A stretch of 5,054 bases of DNA. It comes from a bacterium (GTDB taxonomy: Bacteria; 4484-113; JALSIF01). Below the pieces are notes generated by a model, which saw only the letters and a program-made list of their open reading frames with translations, ran no database searches and was not told the DNA's origin. The stretch covers positions 1 through 5,054 of the forward strand of contig JALSIF010000054.1 of assembly GCA_026981635.1 (NCBI GenBank), in the 5' to 3' direction. The translations under genes and the position numbers were made by a program. Of the stretch, positions 1-4,702 are shown piece after piece (the first letter of the stretch is position 1; each line of letters begins with the position of its first letter).

Positions 1-399
1 GAGGTCCTCCACGCTCTCCTCCGCCAGCCGTCCGGGGGGCTGGGTGATCAGGCGGGGAGAAACCACATAGAGGCCGGGACGGGCAAAGCTCACCGTGGTC
101 CTTCCCCCCAGGGGTAGCTCGCCCAGTACCTCCCCCCGGGTGGTGACCAGCCTCACCCCCACCGCCCCGCATCCGTCGGGACAGCGGGCGAGGAAGGCGT
201 CCGACAGCGTCGCCCCCACCTCAACCGGCTCTCCCACCCGCACCGCTCGGGCGAAGGTGACCATCACTCGCCGGATGCCCGGGCTGGCCAGCTGGCTGGG
301 GGAGGGGAGGGATGAGCCCCCACAGCCCGCCGCCGTCCCCGCCGCCAGCACAAGCCACAGGAGCCGGCGGAAATAGTTTGTCCCCCGATGGAACATCAT
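1..399 (-). CDS. Predicted lipoprotein of unknown function (N-terminal part, runs off left edge)
   Basis: The minus strand reads open without a stop from an ATG at 399-397 to the window edge, giving 133 residues of a longer protein. The N-terminus is a lipoprotein signal peptide: basic residues (R5, R11, R12), a hydrophobic stretch LLWLVLAAGTAAG, then Cys26 in an AAGC lipobox followed by GGSS and a Ser/Pro linker. The protein is therefore expected to be exported, cleaved and lipidated at Cys26. The rest is rich in short beta-strand-like segments (VMVTFARAVRVGEPVEVG, GVRLVTTRGEVLGEL, GLYVVSPRLI) and contains a Cys73/Cys77 pair, which suggests a small beta-sandwich that could hold a disulfide. 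No family is recognised. Two ATGs are adjacent (399 and 396). The purine-rich GAGGGA just upstream is better spaced for the second, so translation may begin at 396. The gene diverges from the ABC ATPase gene. The reading is strong; the function is unknown. Confidence 0.82.
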   Translation of the reverse strand, partial: MMFHRGTNYFRRLLWLVLAAGTAAGCGGSSLPSPSQLASPGIRRVMVTFARAVRVGEPVEVGATLSDAFLARCPDGCGAVGVRLVTTRGEVLGELPLGGRTTVSFARPGLYVVSPRLITQPPGRLAEESVEDL

Positions 400-471
400 C
401 TTCCCTCGCTAGGTAAACTACTTTATCCATCTGGGCCTATCCCCTCTGGGGTGGAGGCCGGGAGCTTGACC
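400..471. promoter_or_regulatory. Divergent intergenic region with imperfect dyad
   Basis: These 72 bp separate the start codons of the minus-strand lipoprotein gene and the plus-strand ABC gene, so any local promoters for both must lie here or inside the genes. An imperfect inverted repeat is visible at 412-428: GG.TAAA, loop CTAC, TTTA(T)CC, with one unpaired T. A second short inverted repeat, CCCC-TCT-GGGG, lies at 441-451 in what would be the leader of the ABC mRNA. No convincing -35/-10 pair can be named on either strand. Calling the dyad an operator is inference. Confidence 0.35.
460..464 (+). promoter_or_regulatory. Ribosome binding site that decides the ABC ATPase start
   Basis: GGGAG ends 7 nt before the ATG at 472, and a second purine block, GGAGG, lies at 453-457. 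This fixes the start at 472 rather than at the in-frame ATG at 388. The upstream ATG would add 28 residues unlike any ABC ATPase N-terminus and would overlap the divergent lipoprotein gene. Confidence 0.7.
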
Positions 472-1410
472 ATGGCGCCAGCAATAGAGGTCCACAACCT
501 GCGCAAAAGCTACCGCAACGTGGAGGCCCTTAGGGGCATCTCCTTTACCGTGGAGGAGGGAGAGATCTACGGCTTCATCGGCCCCAACGGGGCGGGAAAG
601 ACTACCACCATAAAGATCCTTGCCACCCTGCTTCGCCCCACCTCGGGCACTGCCAAGGTGGGGGGCTACGACGTGCAGAGCCAGCCCGACGATGTGCGCC
701 GCATCATGGGCTACATGCCCGACTACTTCGGGGTCTACAACGACCTCAAGGTCTGGGAGTACCTGGACTTCTACGCCGCCGCCTACCGCATTCCCCCCGT
801 CCGGCGGGCCAAGGTGATTGACGACCTGCTGGAGCTTACCGACCTGGGGGTAAAGCGCGACGCCTTCGTAAACGAGCTCTCCAAGGGGATGAAGCAGCGC
901 CTCTGCCTGGCCCGCGCCCTGGTCCACAACCCGAGCATCCTGGTGCTGGACGAGCCGGCCGCCGGCCTTGACCCCCGCGCCCGCATAGAGCTTCGCGACC
1001 TTCTGAAGGAGCTTAGAAACATGGGCAAGACCATCTTCATCTCCAGCCACATCCTCACTGAGCTGTCCGACTTCTGCACCAGCGTGGGGATCATTGAGGC
1101 GGGGAAAATGATGGCTTCGGGCAGTATCCAGCAGATCAACCAGATGCTCTCCTCCGGGGTGGTGCTCAGGGTGGAGGTGCAGGGCGACGCCGCACAGGCG
1201 GCGGAGGTCGCCCGCGCCTACCCCAAGGTAAAGGAGGCAGAGGAGATTGAGCCGGGTGCGGTGGAGGTCCACTTTGAGGGTACCCACGACGAGATACCTG
1301 ACTTTACCAGCTACCTGGTCCAGAAGGGAGTAAGGATCATCTCCATTGACGAAGCCATAAACACCCTGGAAGACATCTTCATGAAGGTGACCAAAGGCGA
1401 GGTGACATGA
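472..1410 (+). CDS. ABC-2-type transporter, ATP-binding protein
   Basis: This 312-residue protein is a complete ABC ATPase of the CcmA/ABC-2 exporter type. It binds and hydrolyses ATP at the inner face of the cytoplasmic membrane to drive a separate permease. Visible motifs are the Walker A GPNGAGKT (residues 37-44), the signature LSKGMKQR (136-143), the Walker B ILVLDEP (156-162) with catalytic Glu161, the D-loop GLDP (165-168) and the H-loop His193 in ISSHILTEL. The Q-loop position reads GYMPDYFGVYNDL (80-92), with Asp84 where most ABC ATPases have Gln. From memory, a subgroup of ABC-2 ATPases carries a similar sequence, so this need not mean inactivity. Residues from about 230 form the C-terminal extension seen in ABC-2 ATPases. 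The substrate cannot be told. The stop codon overlaps an ATG (ATGA at 1407-1410), typical of coupling to a permease gene, but no permease follows. Confidence 0.95.
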   Translation: MAPAIEVHNLRKSYRNVEALRGISFTVEEGEIYGFIGPNGAGKTTTIKILATLLRPTSGTAKVGGYDVQSQPDDVRRIMGYMPDYFGVYNDLKVWEYLDFYAAAYRIPPVRRAKVIDDLLELTDLGVKRDAFVNELSKGMKQRLCLARALVHNPSILVLDEPAAGLDPRARIELRDLLKELRNMGKTIFISSHILTELSDFCTSVGIIEAGKMMASGSIQQINQMLSSGVVLRVEVQGDAAQAAEVARAYPKVKEAEEIEPGAVEVHFEGTHDEIPDFTSYLVQKGVRIISIDEAINTLEDIFMKVTKGEVT

Positions 1411-1460
1411 GAGAAGTCACCGCCTCTGAATTCAAGCGTAAATGGTTCCACTCAGGGTAA
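1407..1460 (+). pseudogene. Possible 5' remnant of the coupled ABC-2 permease gene
   Basis: An ATG overlapping the ABC ATPase stop (ATGA) opens a frame of only 17 codons, MREVTASEFKRKWFHSG, ending at TAA 1458-1460. In two-gene ABC-2 exporters this is where the permease begins, and permease N-termini often start with a short basic cytoplasmic stretch of the kind (K)EFK..F. The fragment fits that pattern in length, charge and position, and then stops before any membrane segment. No other frame downstream continues as a permease, because the cyclase gene starts at 1516. I infer a truncated remnant, by deletion or rearrangement. A chance ATGA followed by a meaningless frame is the main alternative. 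Confidence 0.3.
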
Positions 1461-1471
1461 AGCATTCTTGT

Positions 1472-1528
1472 ATGAATCTTCGCAGTACTAAATTGGCTTT
1501 AGAGCTAGCTTTAGAATGGTTGCGGTAG
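1472..1528 (+). CDS. Possible 18-codon upstream ORF overlapping the cyclase start
   Basis: An ATG at 1472 opens a frame reading MNLRSTKLALELALEWLR, with TAG at 1526-1528. It overlaps the first codons of the cyclase gene (ATG 1516) in another frame. The predicted peptide is amphipathic and helical. Its LALELALE part is encoded by two copies of GCTTTAGA spaced 12 bp apart (1496-1503 and 1508-1515). The cyclase start lacks a good Shine-Dalgarno sequence, so a short upstream ORF that ends just past it could couple translation. The nearest purine block for this ORF (AGGG, 1454-1457) is 14 nt away, which is weak. It could equally be chance, or the true N-terminus of the cyclase if a base is missing near 1520. 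Confidence 0.2.
   Translation: MNLRSTKLALELALEWLR
1496..1515. repeat. Short direct repeat GCTTTAGA x2 with flanking inverted copy
   Basis: GCTTTAGA occurs at 1496-1503 and 1508-1515 with a 12-bp period, immediately before the cyclase ATG. The spacer region contains the palindrome AGCTAGCT (1503-1510). An inverted half, CTAAA at 1488-1492, pairs with TTTAG at 1498-1502 around a 5-nt loop. The block sits in a stretch of 55 bp that is 36% G+C, against about 72% inside the following gene. It might be a regulatory protein site or the edge of a rearrangement. The repeats are plain in the sequence; their role is not. Confidence 0.5.
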
Positions 1529-4500
1529 TTGAGCATCAGCTTGGCGAACTGCTGGACGATCTCCGCCAGCTCACCGTCATCGCCCAGGCGGGGGTGATCA
1601 GCCGGCCGCCCCGCCGCCTGGAGTGGGGGGAGAGCCGGCCGGCGGCGGTGGTCTATCTGGATGTGGTGGGATTCACCGCCCTCTCCACCCGCCTGCCCAG
1701 CGAGGTGCTCACCGAGCTCATTGACCGCACCTTCCGCATCCTGGAGCTTGCTGCCCAGTCGGAGGGGGGCTACTGCGACCAGGTGGTGGGGGACGCCGCC
1801 CTCTACGTCTTTCCCGGCCACCCCAACCATCCTCCCCCCTGCGAGGCGGCGGTGAGGGCGGGCTGGGAGATGCTCAAACGGATAGAGCAGATAAACGAGG
1901 TGCTCCCCGGGGAGGGGCTGGGGGTTGCCGTCAGGGTGGGGGTGGCCTACGGCGAGGTCACCCGCACCCAGGTGGGAAGCCAGCGGGCGGGGATCACCGT
2001 GATGGGGGAGACGGTCAATGTGGCCCAGCGCCTGGAGAGCGCCGCTGAGCCCAACCAGCTCTATACCACGGTGAGGGTGGTGGAGCGGGCCGGCGAGCTG
2101 GTCAGGGCGGAGAAGCTGGGCCGGCGCCGGCTCAAGGGCCTGGGAGAGGTGGAGATCTACCGGGTGGTGGAGGTGAGGGAGCCGCCGGTGAGGCTCAGGG
2201 GGAGCTTTCGCCGCCTCACCCGCATGGTGGGCCGGGAGAGGGAGCTTGACCACCTGGGCAGGACCCTGCGGGACTGGCTCGGGCGGAAGGGGAAGTTTGG
2301 TGGACTGGTGGTCATTCGGGGCCCCGCCGGGGCGGGCAAGAGCCGGCTGGCCCTGGAGCTGGTGGAGGCCCTGGCGGGGGAGGTGGAGCTTGCCCAGGGG
2401 AGGGTGAGCCTTTCCGAGTATGGCCGGCTCACCGAGGTGGCGCGGGGCATCGCAGACTTGGGCGGCTTCAGCCGCCACGACCTGGTGGGGCGCTGGGAGG
2501 AGCTTCTCTCCCGCGCAGGTGGGACAGGGGGGTTGGGGGACGACTACATCCAGCGGGCCCGCCGCCACTTGCGCCTCCTCGCCCTGCTCTACGAGGCGCC
2601 CGAGGTGGACTACCGGGGACTGCTCAGGGCCGACCCCCAGAGCTTCCTGCTCAACTGCAAGCTGGCCCTGCGGGCGGTGGCCGAGCTGGTCAGCCGGACG
2701 GAGGGGAGGCCGCTTCTGCTCCTGGTGGACGACCTCCAGTGGATGGGGCCGGAGGAGCGGGAGCTAGTGAGCTACCTCCTCAGCGAGGCCGAGCTTGCCA
2801 CTCCCCTGGCGGTGGTGGGAACGGCGCGCCCCGAATACCGGCCCGGCGAGGGCGAGCTGGGGGCCGATGAGGTTGAACTGCTGGAGCTTGCCCCCCTGGG
2901 CAGGTCGGCGGGGAAGGAGCTGGTGGCCGAGCTTCTGCCCGGCCTTGAGCTTCCCCAGCGGCTGTGGGAGGAGCTCCACCGCCGGGCGGAGGGCCTGCCC
3001 TACTACTACCTGGAGTTTGGCCGCATGCTCCTGCGCCGGGGCCTGGTGAGGGAGGAGGGGGGCCGCTACCGGCTGGCCGGCGAGGTGGAGGAGCTGGCCC
3101 TGCCCGACGACCTGGTGGCCCTGGTGTTGGGCCGGCTGGACCGCCTGCCGGAGCAACTGCGTCGGCTGGTGGCCCGGGCCAGTATCTGGGGGGAGAGCTT
3201 CACCATAGACGAAATGGCCGAGTTGGACCGCCGGCTGGGCCTGGCGGAGGAAGCGCCCCTGGAGGAGGGGCTGGCCGAGCTCTCCCGCCGGGGGGTGCTG
3301 GGCCGGGAGGGGGAGAGGTGGCGCTTTGAGCACGCCCTCACCCGGGAGGCGGCCTACCGCGCCCTGCTCACCCCCACCCGCCGCGCCCTCCACCGGGCGG
3401 CGGCCGAGGTGTTGGAGGAGAGGCTGGTGGCAGGCTCGGCCGGGGAGGGCGACCTTAGGGCTGAGCTGGTCCGCCACCTGGCGGGGGCGGGAGAGCCCCT
3501 GCGGGCCCACCGGGAGCAGTGCGCCCTGCTCGTTCTCTGGTCAAACACCGGCCGCTGGGAGGGCTGGCGGGAGGGGACCGGCCTGGCCCGCTCCCTCTGG
3601 GAGGAGGCCCGCCGGGCCGACCCCACCCTGCCCGACCGCTCCCCCTGGCTGCTCAGGGCCGAGGGACTGCAACTCTGGCGCCGGGGAGAGACGGAACAGG
3701 CGGAAAGGCTTATGTCAGAAGCTCTCTCCCTTTCCCGTCAGGTGGGCGACCGCCATATTGAGGGCATCTGTCTGGCCAATCTGGCTGTTCTCCAACACGA
3801 CTTGGGCAAGCCGGAGAAGGCTGAGAAGTTCTACCTTGAGGCTGTGGAGCTGGCTAGGAAGCTCGGTGACCGGCGAAGTGAGGGGATCAGGTTGGGCAAC
3901 TTGGCCAACCTGTATCGCGACTTGGGCAGTTATGAGCAGGCGGAGAAACTCTATCTTGAAGCCGTCTCCATCGCCCGAGAGCTGGACGACCGAAGGAGCG
4001 TGGGTATCTGGCGGGGAAATCTGGCGGTGCTTTATCGAGAACTGGGACGAGAGGAAGAGGCTGAGAAGCTCCACCTTGAAGCCTTGGCCATGGCCCGTGA
4101 GCTGGGGGACCGGCGGGATGAGGGTATCTGGCTGGGAGGACTGGCTGTACTCGCTCTGGAAGGGGGGAACCTCAGCCGGGCAGAAGGGCTGTTCCTGGAA
4201 GCCTTAAACATCGCCCGGGAACTCGGGGACCGGAGGCTGGAGGGGATTTGGCTGGGTTGGCTTGGTGCCCTTGCATTGGAGAGCAGCAATTTTTCGCAAG
4301 CCTGTCGTTTTCTCCGGGAAGCCTCTAGTCTTCTGGCGGATACCGACCGGGTAGAGTGGATCACCGTCCAGTGCCAGCTGGTCCGTGCCCTCCGTGCCCT
4401 GGGCAGGGAAGCCGAGTCACTCTCTGTCTATCGTCAGGCTGAACAGGCCTTTTCCACCCTGGGCGCCAGCGGAAATTCGCGCCTTGCCCGCCAGATCGCC

Positions 4501-4557
4501 GCCGCCCGCGAGGCCCTGGATAAGTCCCAAGGAGGAGCGGCGGCTGAGTCTTGCTAG
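1516..4557 (+). CDS. Class III cyclase - STAND/AAA NTPase - TPR signalling protein
   Basis: This 1013-residue cytosolic protein has no membrane segment or signal peptide. Residues about 42-217 form a class III nucleotide cyclase domain with metal Asp49 (YLDVVGFTALS) and Asp93 (VVGDAALYVF), Thr161 and Gly164 in GITVMGETVN, and transition-state residues Asn168 and Arg172. Gln89 replaces the purine-selecting Lys usual in the DKxxGD motif. Residues about 235-460 form a predicted-ATPase/STAND P-loop domain with Walker A GPAGAGKS (269-276), Walker B LLLLVDDLQW (400-409) and GTARPEYRPG. A winged-helix-like region follows (about 530-640), ending in RFEHALTREAAYRALL. From 711 on the protein is TPR. 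No DNA-binding HTH is seen. The family is expected to make a cyclic nucleotide under control of the NTPase and TPR sensor parts. ATG 1516 is the first start after an in-frame TAA (1489-1491) but has no clear ribosome site. GTG 1594 has a purine-rich upstream block and is an alternative that keeps the cyclase domain. Confidence 0.95.
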   Translation: MVAVVEHQLGELLDDLRQLTVIAQAGVISRPPRRLEWGESRPAAVVYLDVVGFTALSTRLPSEVLTELIDRTFRILELAAQSEGGYCDQVVGDAALYVFPGHPNHPPPCEAAVRAGWEMLKRIEQINEVLPGEGLGVAVRVGVAYGEVTRTQVGSQRAGITVMGETVNVAQRLESAAEPNQLYTTVRVVERAGELVRAEKLGRRRLKGLGEVEIYRVVEVREPPVRLRGSFRRLTRMVGRERELDHLGRTLRDWLGRKGKFGGLVVIRGPAGAGKSRLALELVEALAGEVELAQGRVSLSEYGRLTEVARGIADLGGFSRHDLVGRWEELLSRAGGTGGLGDDYIQRARRHLRLLALLYEAPEVDYRGLLRADPQSFLLNCKLALRAVAELVSRTEGRPLLLLVDDLQWMGPEERELVSYLLSEAELATPLAVVGTARPEYRPGEGELGADEVELLELAPLGRSAGKELVAELLPGLELPQRLWEELHRRAEGLPYYYLEFGRMLLRRGLVREEGGRYRLAGEVEELALPDDLVALVLGRLDRLPEQLRRLVARASIWGESFTIDEMAELDRRLGLAEEAPLEEGLAELSRRGVLGREGERWRFEHALTREAAYRALLTPTRRALHRAAAEVLEERLVAGSAGEGDLRAELVRHLAGAGEPLRAHREQCALLVLWSNTGRWEGWREGTGLARSLWEEARRADPTLPDRSPWLLRAEGLQLWRRGETEQAERLMSEALSLSRQVGDRHIEGICLANLAVLQHDLGKPEKAEKFYLEAVELARKLGDRRSEGIRLGNLANLYRDLGSYEQAEKLYLEAVSIARELDDRRSVGIWRGNLAVLYRELGREEEAEKLHLEALAMARELGDRRDEGIWLGGLAVLALEGGNLSRAEGLFLEALNIARELGDRRLEGIWLGWLGALALESSNFSQACRFLREASSLLADTDRVEWITVQCQLVRALRALGREAESLSVYRQAEQAFSTLGASGNSRLARQIAAAREALDKSQGGAAAESC
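3748..4347 (+). repeat. Five tandem 120-bp units encoding 40-residue TPRs
   Basis: Residues 745-944 of the cyclase protein fall into five units of exactly 40 residues. Each begins with DR, usually DRR, then follows the pattern xxGIxxGNLAxLxxxLGxxxxAExLxLEAxxxARELG. This is the 40-residue TPR spacing known from kinesin light chain and LGN-type repeats. A 34-residue degenerate repeat precedes the array (711-744) and another follows (about 946-983). The fifth unit is the most diverged. The units form a superhelix expected to bind a protein or peptide ligand. The array is lower in G+C (58% over 3781-4080) than the NTPase part (72% over 3001-3300). Confidence 0.9.
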
Positions 4558-4601
4558 CCCCGCAACCCGTTGTCATGATAATTGATAGCTCTTGAAATTC
4601 T

Positions 4602-4644
4602 AAAAATTTTTTGGTGACCCCTTTCGCTTTCTCTGTGCTATATT
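4602..4644 (+). promoter_or_regulatory. Candidate sigma-70-type promoter with extended -10 and A/T tract
   Basis: TGCTATATT at 4636-4644 matches an extended -10 (TGnTATAAT), with the hexamer TATATT at 4639-4644. A weak -35, GTGACC (4614-4619, four of six consensus positions), lies 19 bp upstream. The tract AAAAATTTTTT (4602-4612) sits about 39-49 bp before the expected start near 4651, where an UP element would act. The extended -10 and A/T tract may compensate for the poor -35. The matches are seen directly; activity is inferred. Confidence 0.5.
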
Positions 4645-4662
4645 GCGATTTCAAAAAACTGC

Positions 4663-4680
4663 TTGGGCCTTCGGGTCCAG
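4663..4680 (+). promoter_or_regulatory. UUCG-capped hairpin in the mRNA leader
   Basis: TTGGGCC, loop TTCG, GGTCCAG forms a 7-bp stem with two G-U wobbles, closed by C4669-G4674 around a UUCG tetraloop, an exceptionally stable cap in RNA. It lies about 12 nt after the predicted transcription start and 8 nt before the ribosome binding site. AACTG (4657-4661) could instead pair with CAGTT (4678-4682), giving a competing fold. It is not followed by a T-run, so a leader or stability element is more likely than a terminator. Confidence 0.45.
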
Positions 4681-4688
4681 TTGACCTT

Positions 4689-4694
4689 AGGAGG
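4689..4694 (+). promoter_or_regulatory. Strong Shine-Dalgarno site of the FnIII lipoprotein gene
   Basis: A perfect AGGAGG ends 8 nt before the ATG at 4703 and is followed at once by a second GAGG. It is the strongest ribosome binding site in the window and fixes the start of the downstream gene. Confidence 0.85.
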
Positions 4695-4702
4695 GAGGAA
4701 CC

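Larger units (their letters stand above)
4558..4702. promoter_or_regulatory. AT-rich intergenic region: promoter and leader of the FnIII lipoprotein gene
   Basis: These 145 bp hold no gene. Positions 4571-4660 are 32% G+C, sharply below the flanking genes. No GC-rich hairpin followed by a T-run is seen after the cyclase stop, so no intrinsic terminator can be called. The region contains an A/T tract, an extended -10 element, a hairpin and a strong ribosome binding site, all oriented toward the downstream lipoprotein gene. Confidence 0.6.

Noticed and set aside
95-376. Plus-strand ORF opposite the left lipoprotein gene
   Set aside because: Its Pro/Ser/Thr/Arg-rich translation is typical of a high-GC antisense frame, and the minus strand encodes a credible lipoprotein with a signal peptide.
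388-471. In-frame upstream ATG at 388 as the start of the ABC ATPase
   Set aside because: It overlaps the divergent lipoprotein start, lacks a ribosome site and adds 28 residues without family resemblance; ATG 472 has GGGAG at proper spacing.
418-1287. Long minus-strand ORF opposite the ABC ATPase
   Set aside because: The plus strand holds every ABC motif; the antisense product is Leu/His/Gly/Val-rich with no recognisable domain.
1432-2568. 378-residue minus-strand ORF opposite the cyclase domain
   Set aside because: It is low-complexity Pro/Leu/His sequence complementary to a well-supported cyclase and NTPase coding region.
2764-3510. 248-residue minus-strand ORF opposite the NTPase region
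   Set aside because: Gln/Pro/Leu/Gly-rich antisense frame with no domain; the plus-strand frame matches the predicted-ATPase family.
3326-4207. 293-residue plus-strand ORF in another frame of the TPR region
   Set aside because: It is an alternate-frame translation of the TPR repeats, rich in Trp, Arg, Pro and Ser, with no independent start signal.
3748-4347. CRISPR array or satellite DNA
   Set aside because: The 120-bp periodicity is coding and diverged, matches TPR structure and has no short identical repeats with unique spacers.
4602-4612. AAAAATTTTTT as an intrinsic terminator of the cyclase gene
   Set aside because: No GC-rich stem precedes the T-run; the tract fits better as an A/T element upstream of the next promoter.
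4681-4686. TTGACC as a -35 element
   Set aside because: It lies in the leader only 17 bp before the ATG, leaving no room for a -10 and a leader.
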